DNA of 64,000 nucleotides from Cannabis sativa. Taxonomy: Eukaryota > Streptophyta > Magnoliopsida > Rosales > Cannabaceae. Of this stretch, positions 36,657-48,436 are shown in pieces. A program made the translations under genes and the position numbers. Each line of letters begins with the position of its first letter. The stretch's first letter is position 1. Below the pieces are notes generated by a model. It did no database searches. It was not told where the DNA came from and saw nothing but the letters and a program-made list of their open reading frames with translations. The stretch is from NCBI RefSeq assembly GCF_029168945.1, contig NW_026870038.1:744001-808000 (forward strand). The letters run 5' to 3'.

Positions 36657-38703
36657 ACAACACATTTATAGTTGAAGCAACTAAATTTTTCATGACGATA
36701 TTCAATATCATTATTGTTATATTTGTTTTTTGAGCAATAAATAAATTAGTTAAATTACGTAACACATAAAATAGATATTTAATAATTCATTAATGTAAGT
36801 AATTAGGTAAGAAACACCAAGAATGAACTTGATGTGTGATTTTATCCAACAAAAAATGTAATATTTATGAATTGAAGTATTTTAAGAATGCTAAGAATTA
36901 TAATAAACACATTCCATACTCAAAAATATGTGTGGATATAAGTGCTTGAAATACATTATAATATTTTTGTAGTATTATTATGTCATACTCCTCCTAAACA
37001 ATGAAAGTTGACCGAGTCAAAATCCACACTTTTGTATTTTACATATGGGCACTTATTTATAGGGGTTTTTTTATTATTATTTTTATAGTTTAAAATAATT
37101 TTTTTTTTTCATAAAAATTTACATAACAATCAACGAAGTAATCTAATTCACAACTAAAATTTATACAACAATTTACATAAAATTATTAGAGCAACTCAAA
37201 CTGTAATTTTTTTTTAAAAAAAAAAAAAACTTTAAAAAAATTATATATAAAGTATAATTCTCCTTATATTTATCCAATACATATTTAATTGTTACCCACT
37301 TTCTATTAAGATTAGATTAATTGTTATTCTATTTCTATAAATAAGAGTTCACTCAATAAAAAAGGAACACTTTTTACTTACTAAAACTTTATCAAATTAT
37401 AAACTCATTCCATAAAAGAGACTTGTGTACTTAGTAGATTTTAAATACTAAGAATTGTGTTCTTGTTATTATTACGTAATTACTTATAATATCTATATTT
37501 AGTTAAATCGAGACATTAATTATCAAAGCTTCACTTATTATTGACAAAATTCTAAGTTAAAATTACAATAGGCCCTTGTAAATTTTCGTGAGATTTTCAT
37601 CACATGTAGATAAAAAAAAATAAAGAAACAAAAAAACAAACAAATACACGTATAACACGAAAGATTATAAACTATAATATGAACATTGTAAATTATTTAA
37701 AATTTTATAATTTTTATTTCTTTAAGCTAAAGAAAATTTTATAAAATCTTAATCGAGCTATTATATGACCATACTGAACTAGCTTTTGTCTGGAGGTGAG
37801 GTGAGCAAGACCTGCACCTAAAATTATGAAAAAATATATAATATTATTGGTATATACACAAAAAAAAATAATAATAATAAGAAAATATATTAAAATATTT
37901 TTAAGTATAGTGGTAAAGAGATCGATTCCCAACCTCTTAATTTATTATTTTTAAAAATATTAAATGTATGCCTTCGGACAATTGTAACTTTTAAGAGTTA
38001 TTATTATTTTTAAATGAAACTTTTAAGAATTAAAAAAAAAAATTACCACTATAATTATTTTTTTATAATGATTAAATTATTTATATAAGATTCGTAAAAT
38101 TTAATTTTATCTTAAGCTCTATATACTGACTGTGAACACTTGTCGAACATGGAATGAAGATGTGGCTATTATCCTATATTTAGGGCTTTAAAACGTGATA
38201 TGTGGCAAGCAAGTGTTATCTTTATCATAAAGTTCAATGGAGATGTACATGGATTGTTATTGATAGAGTTGAATGAATTTTTGAACCATAGCACTAGTCA
38301 ATAAATTAAGCCTTATCACAAGAATATAATAAAACAAGAAGAAAAAAGACATTACAAATATATTTCATTATCTTTCATACAAATTAAATAATGTTTTGGA
38401 TTGGGTACTATACTAAATAATAGCATAAGATTATTATTATTGTTGTTGTTGTTTTTGACCTAAGATATGATAATATTTTTTTAGATAAAACCCAAGATTA
38501 TTTATTTATTTATTTTAAAAAAAATCATATCTCATGTTTTAAATGATAGTAATAGACATGTTAAATTGTTAATGATGTTAAATCTATTTATAATTTCTAT
38601 TTCAACACACCCCACAACATACATCATTAGGGGAAGGGAATAGTTATAATTCTGATTATTTTTAATTTACTTACCTATTTTTTTTATGTAATGAACTAAC
38701 GAT
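36657..38703. other. AT-rich intergenic DNA
   Basis: No supported gene or complete element; stop-rich with long A/T runs. Confidence 0.6.
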
Positions 38704-39222
38704 TAGGAATGCATATTTTCTCTATAGGAATGGTCTCACTGGGACCTGACCCTAATGAGGTGGGGATTCCCCGTTTAAATGGTGAACGAGGCAGGGATGA
38801 GGATTATTTTTTATCTCCGAATGTTAAACAAAATAGAGTCGGAGATGACACTCCTTGTCTCGATGAGGACCCATTTAATCTTTTATTTTATATTTTTAAT
38901 AATATTTAATAATTTATACTCTATTTTTTAATTTTTTTTTAATATATTAGTATTAATTTTATGAATTTTAAGTTGTGTTTTAGTAATAATTAGTATATTA
39001 ATTAATAATTGATGTGTAATATTTTAAATTTTATATAATTTAATATTTTTATATATTTAAATTTTTATTATAAACGTTATTTTTATATTAAGGAATTTTA
39101 TGTCCCGTCCCCACTTTCATTAGAGGATTTTTCACCCTAAATGGGGATGAAGACTAAAATTCTTAACAAGGATGGAACGGGAGGAGCACTTCTACCAATT
39201 TCTTGTCCCGTGTGCATCTCTA
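38704..39222 (-). mobile_element. TAGGGATGCACA-family MITE, older complete copy
   Basis: Starts TAGGAATGCAT and ends TGTGCATCTCTA, with interior motifs shared (inverted) with 40142-40679: attccccgtttaaatgg, ctccgaatgttaaac, gatgacactcc. The 9-mer actaacgat flanks both sides but is 3 bp off the right end. The 66-codon frame at 38709 is repeat-derived. Confidence 0.8.
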
Positions 39223-40051
39223 CGTACTAACGATATATATTTTAATTATTTATATAACATTTTGAAATTTTTAGATAATTCAAAATAAATTTATTATATA
39301 TGCTTGAAAAATAATTAAAATATGAGTCTATTGCATGCGTGTAAAATTATTTAAATCTTACTTTCAGTATAGTAAATTAATTTTAAAAAAATATAAATAA
39401 TTATAATGTATATTATTGTAAAATTATTTTCCTTTTCTGTTTTTTTTTTTTTCGTAAAGAAAAAACTATTATATCTCAGAAACAAAATATTGTCCACTCC
39501 AAAAACCATAGAATCACCCTAAAATTATAAACATGCTCTTCAATTTGACTAAATTATCTTATAGTAGGTGTATTATTTCGAAGTAGTCTTTGTATAATTT
39601 TTCAAATATGACCTAGAAGATGTTATAAAAATGTATTAAATTCAACAACAAAAATTCCATGATACAAGCTAGCTAGCACTATACAAAATAATTTACAATT
39701 TTTTGGGAAATAATTTGTGATTCAAAAAACACTATAGTGATTAGTGAAGGTAGTTATTTCCCCTAAAAATAATAAAAATAAAAGGGTAATTCATTTGGTC
39801 AATATAAACTTCTCTTCTAATTAAGAAATTTAAGGATGAAACCAAATAGCTAGATTGAGCAATCAAATATAAACTTTAATTAAGATTAATTTAACATAAT
39901 TATATGGAAGTGATTTAAGTAATGAAAAAAAAAAAAAAAGATTTTAGTACCATGATAAAGATAATTTGTGTTCTGATAAATAAAAAAAGTTTTTTTTGTC
40001 TTTCTTTATTTTAGTTTTTATTAATTTATGAGGTTAACTTGTTAATATTAA
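39223..40051. other. AT-rich intergenic DNA
   Basis: Nothing recognised beyond A/T runs. Confidence 0.6.
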
Positions 40052-40109
40052 TAGGGTCGATCTGAGTTAAGACAGGTTGGGTGGGCCTTAGATTAGGCTT
40101 GCACTTAGG

Positions 40110-40853
40110 TAGTGGCAAACGCAGGATAGGTGGCCGATGCCTAGGGATGCACACGGGGCGAGGAATTAGCGGGGAGTGCTCTCCCCGTCCCCATCCCCGT
40201 TAAGGATTTTAATCCCTATCCCCACTTATTCCCCATCAGGGACGGGGCGGGGAATCCCCTAATGGGGCGGGGACGGGACGGGGAATCCCCTATTGTAAAA
40301 TAAATTTTATTTTTAAAATTTAAATGTATAAAATTATTAAATTACATAAAAGATAAAATATTACATATTATTTACTATTCAATATAGTAATTATTATATA
40401 AAAACACAACTTCAAAAATTGTAAAAATGATATTAATATACTAAAAAAAATACAAACGCATATATAAAATATAAACTATTAATAAAAAAAATAATTAATA
40501 AATTAAACGGGTCCCCGTTGGGGCGGGGAGTGTCATTCCCGTCCCCGCCCCGTTTAACATTCGGGGACAAGATTTGATCCCCGTCCCCGCCCCATTCCCC
40601 ATTTAGACGGGGAATCCCCGCCCCATTAGGGGCGGGTCCCCGCGGGGCCCCATCCCCATGGGGAAAATGTGCATCCCTACCGATGCCCTCTCAAATTTTA
40701 ATATTTAAGTTTTTTATTTACAATTTAATTTAAATTTTTTTATTTTTTATTTACATTTTTTACTTTTATTTTGTAAATATTTTTACATTTATATTTTCTT
40801 TCTTCTCTAATTTTTTTCACCCCAACTGAACAAAATTTCTGGGTCCGCCCCGG
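40110..40853. mobile_element. Middle MITE of the nest (TAGTGGC...GGGTCCGCC)
   Basis: Left TAGTGGCAAACGCAG and right CTGGGTCCGCCCC are degenerate inverted termini. Flanking octamers cacttagg and tacctagg match at 6 of 8 and fit the disrupted outer MITE. It is split in turn by the inner element. Confidence 0.6.
40142..40679 (+). mobile_element. Innermost hAT-like MITE TAGGGATGCACA (538 bp)
   Basis: 12-bp perfect terminal repeats TAGGGATGCACA and TGTGCATCCCTA, and a perfect 8-bp target duplication CCGATGCC (40134-40141, 40680-40687). The subterminal 100-150 bp at each end are packed with GGGGCGGGGA/TCCCCGCCCC tracts that pair with each other; the centre is AT-rich. This is the youngest of three copies in the window. 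Confidence 0.93.
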
Positions 40854-41022
40854 TACCTAGGGCCCATCCAGCTTAGGAGGTCCAATTTTTTTCTTTTAAA
40901 AATATACATTTTATTTTAAAAAAAAAAATTAAAATAACACATGTTTTTAATAAAAGCCCAATAATATTTTTTTTGTCCTAAAAGGCCTATCAATCTCAGG
41001 GACTAGGAACCTTGAATATTAA

Positions 41023-41445
41023 CAATTGAAAAATTATAAAATATATGCTAATATTAACACCTTTTCTATTCTTAAAATGATCAAAATTTCTATATTAATC
41101 TAGAAAGATGTGTTTGGTGGTTAGGTGGAATACAATGGAAAAATATGAAAAAGAATACAATGAAATTAGAGTAGAAATGAAATAATTACTATTTCAAGAA
41201 TATCCACATGTTTGTTTGAACTTTATACATAAATGTATGAATTAATATTAATATTTTGGTAGTTAGAATGAAATTATTGAATAATAACTATTAAAAAAAT
41301 GTATGTATAATTTCAATCTTATGTTCTATAATAATAGTAATAATACATTTAATTTCAAAGAGCAAACACAAAAAATTTGTATTCTGATTCTGTATTAAAA
41401 CGAGTTTTGCGTTTTATTACACGAATTAATAAAGAAAAATAATCG
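41023..41445. other. AT-rich intergenic DNA
   Basis: No gene or element recognised. Confidence 0.6.
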
Positions 41446-41461
41446 TGAAGATAGACAAATC

Positions 41462-41582
41462 TTTTTTTTTTTTTTGATTCAAGCGTTTATATATTACATC
41501 ATGTTTTACCTGGGACTCGAACCCAGGACCTCCAACACTCACAGACCCACCTATGGCCACTTGAGCTAGCCCCAAGTAGTTA
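41462..41582 (-). mobile_element. tRNA-derived SINE (121 bp)
   Basis: Read on the minus strand: a short head, A box TAGCTCAAGTGG (plus 41557-41568), B box GGTTCGAGTCC (plus 41514-41524, perfect to GGTTCGANTCC), then a short body and an A-rich tail. Perfect 16-bp target duplication TGAAGATAGACAAATC (41446-41461, 41583-41598). The two boxes form an internal RNA polymerase III promoter. It is not a tRNA gene, because no cloverleaf follows. Confidence 0.93.
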
Positions 41583-41598
41583 TGAAGATAGACAAATC

Positions 41599-41898
41599 AA
41601 TATCAATAAAGTGTTGAATTGTAAATTGAGTAGTTGGTTTGAAATTAAGATCAAAATAAATAGTGTTTAAGTACCAACCAATTAAGTAGAGAAGAACATG
41701 ATTTAAAGTAAGCCAATAATGGGTTGTAGAAACTTTGAAAATAAATTGATTAAGTTGGATTTTTACAAAAGAGATCATAAGTCTAATCATTGTGAAAAGG
41801 GGTGCACCAATAATTTATATAAATATATATATATATAAAAATATTTATGTATATAAAATTCTTGGATCTTCTAGCAAAACTTAATTTTTTTTATATAA
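41599..41898. other. AT-rich intergenic DNA
   Basis: The 74-codon minus-strand frame reaching into the SINE has no coding signature. Confidence 0.6.
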
Positions 41899-42716
41899 GG
41901 GCTCGTTTAATATGCTAGATTGGATTTGACTGAATTAGACAATATTAGATTATGCTGAAAGTAATTATGTGTTTGATTTAAGAATAGACTTGACTATTTT
42001 ATTTATTTCCTTTTAGAAAAAAAAAAACTCAAATTACAATAAAAATATATAATAATAAATAAATAAAAATGAATAATTCGCAGCAAAAAAAATAAAAATA
42101 ATTAAATTATAAAATAATATATCCTATATAATCAAAGTATGTAGCATAAATATATAATAAAATAGTTTATCATATATTTTATTTAATAAATAATTAAAAT
42201 AGTAAAATAAAAAATACTTGAATAATATAAAATTGTTTATGTTAAACACTTTTTTAATCACTAATTTAAGATAAACATTAATTTTTTAAAATATTTATAT
42301 AAATTTTCTAGTAATTTAAAAATAATATATAATTTTATTGTCATATTGTTTCTCTTAGAATCAATTTAAATAACTAGTGTTTAATTAATAATATTTTAAA
42401 TTTTGAAAGCTTATGTATGATAATTTAAAATTATATATTTTTACTAATTTTAATGAATAAATTTTTGATAAAAAAATTATAAATGAATGTGTGATACTTC
42501 TTTCATTTAAATTCTTACTAAATTTAAAATATATTAATAAAATCAAAATTAAAAATAATAAAAAAAAATTACATGCATGGGATTATTTATCCCACCCTAC
42601 TGGATGAGATAAATAATTTCAGACATATGAGATTAGTTGGAGTAATTATCTAGACTTCCAACATGCCTAAATACTGGACTAGACAAATTAATTTGTCATG
42701 CGTACTAAACGAGCCC
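41899..42716. mobile_element. GGGCTCGTTTA inverted-terminus element (818 bp)
   Basis: GGGCTCGTTTAATATGC at the left and GCGTACTAAACGAGCCC at the right are complementary termini, similar in style to the MITE at 27590. The interior is AT-rich without a transposase. No clear target duplication. Confidence 0.65.
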
Positions 42717-42917
42717 ATCTAAAATAATTAGAAGGAAAATAAAGACAAATTAAGAAAAAACTTAGAATTTTGTAAAATATTCTTAAGAACTAAATTGCTA
42801 AACAACTAACCTTACAAAAAAAATGTAATATATATTTTTTTTTATGTGAAAAAACATATTTAAGTAAAAATTACAATGAGACAAATATACATGTCTCTCT
42901 AAGGAATAAATAAATAA

Positions 42918-43492
42918 GAGTAATTTGCGGCAAAACCCCCTTAACTATCAATTTACTTGCAAAAAACCATCCAACCTCATATTTTGGTGGGAAAACCCTC
43001 CAAAGTACTATTCTGTTTACATTTTAAGATGTCGTCTGTCCAGCTCATAATTTTGCCCACGTGGCAATGACAAGTCACTAAAAAATTATCCTATGTGGCC
43101 ATATTTTACAAAATAAAAATAAAACTTTAAGAGTAATTTGCGGCAAAACTCCCCCAACTATCAATTTACTTGCAAAAAACCATCTAAAAAACTTTAAGGT
43201 TGGATGGTTTTTTGCAAGTAAATTGATAGTTGAGGGAGTTTTACCGCAAATTACTCTTAAATTTTTTGTTTTTATTTTAATTTTTATTTTGTAAAATATG
43301 GCCACGTAGGATAATTTTTTATTGACCTGTCATTGCCACGTGGGCAAAATTAAGACTTAACGAGGCTGAATAGACGACACCTTAAAAATGTAAACGAAAC
43401 AGTACTTTGGAGGGTTTTCCCACCAAAATATGAGGTTGGATGGTTTTTTGCAAGTAAATTGATAGTTGAGGGGGTTTTGCCGCAAATTACTC
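42918..43492. mobile_element. Fold-back Mutator-like element (575 bp)
   Basis: Almost the whole element is one palindrome with arms of about 285 bp. GAGTAATTTGCGGCAAAAC occurs at both outer ends and again, inverted, around the centre (near 43133 and 43255), giving four copies of the terminal sequence. 9-bp flanks AATAAATAA (42909-42917, 43493-43501) match perfectly, though they are low-complexity. The 75-codon frame is part of the repeat. Confidence 0.87.
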
Positions 43493-43726
43493 AATAAATA
43501 AATAAGACAAATACATGTATGAATATAATTTATTTTAGTTTATGGATTTGGGCATTATCCACACAAATGATAAAGAATATCATCCAATCCACATAAACAT
43601 CAAAGATTATAATTTCATCATTTCTTCAATCGTGAAAAAGGGTAGTTAATTGAAAGTTTTGAAGAATAAGATCGACATTTTTTTCAACATCACTTTATTG
43701 GATAGAAAAAAAAAAAAAGTTAAGAG

Positions 43727-44249
43727 CAAGGCCGACCCTCAGTAATAATAGACCTAAATTTTTTTATTATACGCGTGAATATTATTAAATTTTTTTTTAC
43801 AAAATTTATAAAAATATTATTTTTTTTCAATGTAAAAAATATACTATATAAAAATTTGGAATAATTACATAAGGCACCATTTTTTGTAAAATATTTACAT
43901 TTTTACGTTCAAATAATGTTTTTTTTTACATTTTTACGGTTTTCCAAAAAATAACACGAAAACAACATAAAATCAACAAGAAAACAACATAAAAGTAACA
44001 TCAAAATAACAACAAAAAAATAACAAAAAATTAACAACAAATGAACAAAATTTCAATATAAAAAGACCGTATTTTATGTAAATAAAATAAAAAAAATCGT
44101 AAAAATATTTAAAATTTCGTGAAACCGTATTTTGGTTGTTTTTTTGTTATTTTTGTGCATTTGTGAAATTAACCCTATAAATATTAGACCTTGGGTTTGG
44201 ATGGACCCTAGATACGGGCCTAGCCTGCCTTAGCTCAAGGTCAGGCCTG
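43727..44249. mobile_element. hAT-like element CAAGGCCGACCCT (523 bp)
   Basis: Left CAAGGCCGACCCTCAG, right CAAGGTCAGGCCTG. Perfect 8-bp target duplication GTTAAGAG (43719-43726, 44250-44257). Member of the CAGGGCCGG family with a longer interior that contains AACAACATAAAA-type repeats. Confidence 0.87.
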
Positions 44250-44257
44250 GTTAAGAG

Positions 44258-44671
44258 TCTTAATACAAATAGGAGGAGAGATCTCTTTCATCCAAAAAAA
44301 AGTCATCGTCTATCCATGAAGTATATTTAGCCAATCCATTAGCTGCAAATACTAGAGTTACTACTAACATGAAAGAGATGCTCTATGAAAATTTGACAGC
44401 AAGACTTTAATGTCTGAAAGTAAAATACCTAACTCATTAAAATACATGGAGATATTATTATTATTAGAAAATACATGTTGTTATTATTCAAAGCTAACAC
44501 CAGAGACAAATAATTAGAGAAATTTTTTTTGACTTGCAATACAATATCTTATGCTCATCTTAATCCTATCAACAATGTGATCTCTTTAGCTTAAAAAATA
44601 GATAAGGTATTAGAAATACAACAACCTCAAATAAGAATATGCATTCTACCTCAAAAAAGAAAAGCACATAA
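44258..44671. other. AT-rich intergenic DNA
   Basis: No gene recognised. Confidence 0.6.
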
Positions 44672-45030
44672 GAGCATCTCCAATCACTTTCTCTAACACG
44701 CTCTTTAGCTAAAATAGGGAGTCAAACTTAAAAAAATAAGCTTCAACCATACAAAAAATAATTCTCTATAATAGAGAATGGATAACGAGCTCCCTAATTT
44801 TTTGCTAAACTTTTTCAATAGTATTTCCATCAAAAATACTATTATTATTTTGTCATTATTTTATAAAATTAATTTATATTTAACAAACTCAAATTATAAA
44901 ATATTTTTAAAATAATCAAATACTAACTAAAGTAGAGAATATGATTAGGCCAATACAATAAAAATGGTTCCTTATTTTAACTTTTTAACTATTTTAATTA
45001 AAAAATAAAGAATACCACTAAAAATGCTCT
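44672..45030. mobile_element. Tourist/Harbinger-like MITE GAGCATCTCCAA (359 bp)
   Basis: Left GAGCATCTCCAATCAC, right complement GAGCATTTTTAGTGG, with TAA on both sides (44669-44671, 45031-45033). The GAGCATCTCCAA terminus is common in plant Harbinger-type MITEs. Confidence 0.85.
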
Positions 45031-45211
45031 AACATAGTAAAACAAAATCTAACCAAATGTTTTTCCCCTTGGTTAGATTCCATACCCTTTAGGAAAATAT
45101 AAAATTACATAGTTAAGAGAAAGAATTGAAATACCCTTTAGAGGTTTTGAAAGAAATTTTTAAATTATAAAATCAAGATATAAGGCTATTTTTAACTTAT
45201 CAGAGAAGAGA

Positions 45212-47664
45212 TTGGAGTGGATTCAAAACCAGCCAATTTCTGAAGCTCTAAAAGTTGAAGAAGCTAGTGTTCATTCTCAAATCTTGGTTGCTTGGTCTAA
45301 ACTTGAAAGTATGTGGAGACAACGATCAAGAGAAACTTGGCTCTCCTTGGGGGATAGGAATACAAGATATTTTCATGCTGCAACTGTTATCAGAAAAAGG
45401 CGGAATAGTATTTGGGCGATTAAAGACAAAGAAGGGAAGATTTGGAAAGATTAGAGGTCTATAGGGGGTATCATTAACAATTATTTCCAAGAGTTGTTTA
45501 CCTCTTCTCGGCCTTGTATTGAGGAGGATTCATTTAATAACCTGTTTGACAATAGAATTGATGTTAATGCAAATGACATCATTTCTAAAGTGCCTACAGA
45601 TGTGAAAATTAAGGAGGTGGTTTTCTGCCTTCACCCTCTTAAGGCCCCGGGGCCGGATGGTTTTTCGGGTTGTTTTTTCGCAAGTACTGGGACGTTGTTG
45701 GTACAAATTTGTGTGATACAGTCAGAGAGTTTTTCCTGTCGGAAGAAATGGATCCTAATCTAAACAAGACTTTTATATGCCTCATTCCGAAAGTGGATTT
45801 TCCTCTGGGTGTGGACCAATTTCGTCCAATAAGTCTATGTAACTTTTCTTATAAAGTCATAGCCAAGATTTTATCTAACAGGCTAAGACCTTTCATGAGT
45901 GATCTAATCTCTCCCCTTCAATCAGCGTTTATTCCAGGGCGATGGATAGCTGAATCTTCTATTCTCACTCAAGAAATCATTCACAAGATTCGTCATAAGA
46001 AAGGCAAAGGAGGGCTTATTGCTTTAAAGCTTGACATGCACAAAGCCTATGACAAAATGGAATGGAAATTCTTAGAAAAAGTTCTTGAGGCGAATGGTTT
46101 TTCTGAGCAATGCCGAAAGCTTCTGATGGCCTGTGTTACTAGTGTTTCCTATACGGTCCTTCTTAATGGGTGTCCGCTTAAGAAATTGATTCCGCAACGA
46201 GGCCTTCGTCAAGGAGATCCTCTATCTCCTTTTTTATTTTTACTTTGCCAAGAAGTTCTTTCAAAACTCATATCCAAAGCCGAAGTTCAGAATGCGGTTC
46301 ATGGCATCAAGATAGCTCATTCAGCTACCCCGATCTCTCACTTGATGTTTGCAGATGACACCATTTTGTTTGCTCGTGCAAACTCAAATGAAGCTAATAA
46401 GTTGATGGAGTGCCTCTCTACTTATGAATCTTGGTTTGGGCAATCTTGTAGTAAATCCAAGTCTGGAGTTCTCTTTTCTAAGAATATGTGTATTGAAAGG
46501 AAGAGCAACATCCTTGGTATTCTCAACATTAACCAAGTTAGTGGCGGTGAGAGACATCTTGGTAATCCATTTGTTTTCAAAAGAAGGAAAAAGGAGGATT
46601 ATCTGAGGCTTAAAGAAAGTATGCTGAAAAAATTGGAAGGATGGAAGATGAAACTCATTTCTTATGCTGGCCGATTAACCCTGATTAAGTCAGTAACTTC
46701 GGCTATGCCAATCTACGCAATGTCTACTTCCAAAATTCCTTTAGCTAATTGTCGAGAACTTGATGCCCTGATGAGGAAGTTCTGGTGGTCTGGAAGAGTG
46801 GACAAGGACCGATATCTTGCTTTGAAGGCTTGGGATAAGATATGTCAACCAAAGGAATCTGGAGGATTGGGCTTAAGAAGATGTGAAGACATGAACAAAG
46901 CATTACTAACTAAGCTAGCTTGGAGTTTGGCAACAAAAGAAAAGAAACCATGGGTCTCATGTCTGCTGAAGAAGTATTGCAAATTCGAGAATTTTTGGGC
47001 AGTTAAAGGTAAGAGTAATGACTCTTATCTTTGGAAATGCATCCTGGATACAAGATCTACAATTCTCAAGGGATCCATCTCTGTTGCTGCTTCTGGTGAG
47101 TCTATAAATCTTTGGCAGCAGCCGTGGATTCCCTGGTTGGAAGCTCATGAATTCATGGATCTTATGAGTAGCTTGAGGAATAATGGTTTTACAATCAAAA
47201 CTGTAGCGGACATCTCTACAGGTAATGAATGGAATGAAGAATTGGTTTTACAAGTGTTTGGAGATGGGTTGGGACATCGTATTCTCTCTATACCGAGGAT
47301 CCCTTCTCCCTTTCAAGATCAGATTTTTTAAAAAGATTCTCCAAATGGGCAGTTTTCTGTTAAGGCAGCCTACAAAGTGGATCAATCTTGGAGGTTTGAC
47401 CCGATTAAAGAAGTCTGGAAGTGGATATGGGGAGTTGATATTCATCCCAAGATTTCAGTTTTGCTTTGGCGGTTTATGAGTGATGTTATCCCTACAAAGA
47501 GCAGATTACATTTTCTGTCAGATAAAGCGTGTGATTTGTGTGATAGTGAAGTCGAAGATCCTATGTATCTGTTCAGTAGGTGTAGCTTCTCAAGATCCAT
47601 TTGGTTTGGTGGAAGTAAATCAATTAGGATAGGGAGATCCAAGGTGACTCCATTCAAAGTTTGA
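45212..47664 (+). pseudogene. LINE 1 reverse transcriptase and zinc region
   Basis: Begins in the linker before RT (SRETWLSLGDRNTRYFH), then [11 protein letters not shown], a frameshift, [61 protein letters not shown] and the catalytic [11 protein letters not shown]. The thumb and C-terminal part follow ([32 protein letters not shown]). After a stop, the RVT zinc region CDLCDSEVEDPMYLFSRC ends the block. RT catalytic residues are intact; the gene is broken by frameshifts and truncation. Confidence 0.92.
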
Positions 47665-48401
47665 TAGAAAATCTGGTGTTTTCTTTTACAAACTCCCATT
47701 CAGGTGAAAGCAGAGATGATTTTCTTAACTACTTGGGGTGTGTTTTATCTGTCATATGGCATCAACGAAATGTTTTCTACATCAATAATGTTCCTGTCAA
47801 TCCCCTGATGGCTTTAGCAAGGGTTGAATCTGAATTTTTGGAGTTACAGAGGTTGCCTCATTTCAGAAAGAGTACTCAAAGTGTTGGCACTCAATCCCCT
47901 GAAGGTTCGGCCGGTGTAGGGGTTACTCTCTCTTCTAGCAGTATGGTTAGTCATGTTCTCTTCACGGATGCTTCTTGGGTGGGAGGGGAAGCGGGTATTG
48001 CAGCAGTCTCAGTCGACACTGCAGATGGCTGCTGGTTTGTTAAACACCAGAAACAATAGGTTCATTCTGCCCTCGAAGGTGAATTCAGAGCTATTCTCCT
48101 AGCTCTTTCATGGGCAATTGATCAAGGCTAGAGAGAGGTTCTTATTCTCTCAAATTGCAAGGTGGCAGTTCATGCTCTTTCTTCCTCAGGATCTTGTACC
48201 GATTGGAAACTTTCTAATGTGTTCTATTCTATAATTAACATTTCTAAACTCTTTCTAGTTTGTAATTTCTGTTTTATAAGTCGTACTTTTAATTCGGTTG
48301 CGGATGGTATAGCCAAGAAAGCTAGAGCTGCTAGCGAATTGGTCGTTTTGTATCAAGGGGAGGGTAATCCCCCTGTGATTCCCATCACTTTTCTCGCTTA
48401 A
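47661..48401 (+). pseudogene. LINE 1 RNase H domain
   Basis: VLFTDASWVGGEAGIAAV has the first catalytic Asp; EGEFRAILLALSWA the Glu region; a stop precedes VLILSNCKVAVHALSS, where the usual Asp of SD(C/S) is Asn; FISRTFNSVADGIAKKA is the RNase H C-terminal motif. The product would be inactive. Confidence 0.88.
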
Positions 48402-48436
48402 TCAACTGTGTGTTCTTTCAAAAAAAAAAAAAAAAC

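Larger units (their letters stand above)
40052..41014. mobile_element. Outer hAT-like MITE of a three-layer nest
   Basis: Left TAGGGTCGATCTGAG, right ctcagggactaggaaccttg, with perfect 8-bp flanks AATATTAA (40044-40051, 41015-41022). Interior gtgggccttagattaggctt and cctagggcccatccagctta match the CAGGGCCGG family. It was split by the element at 40110-40853. Confidence 0.82.
45190..48436 (+). mobile_element. L1-type LINE 1, 5'-truncated, with poly(A)
   Basis: Plus-strand non-LTR element. ORF1 and the endonuclease are missing; the RT, the RT-linked zinc region and RNase H remain in order. It ends in an A15 tail at about 48421-48436, which supports target-primed insertion. Frameshifts and stops occur at about 45452, 45680, 47329, 47662, 48058 and 48130. 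I could not settle a target-site duplication. Confidence 0.9.

Noticed and set aside
41500..41582. Possible tRNA gene from the perfect B box
   Set aside because: Only the A and B boxes fit; acceptor and anticodon stems do not pair, and the A-rich tail plus target duplication show a SINE.
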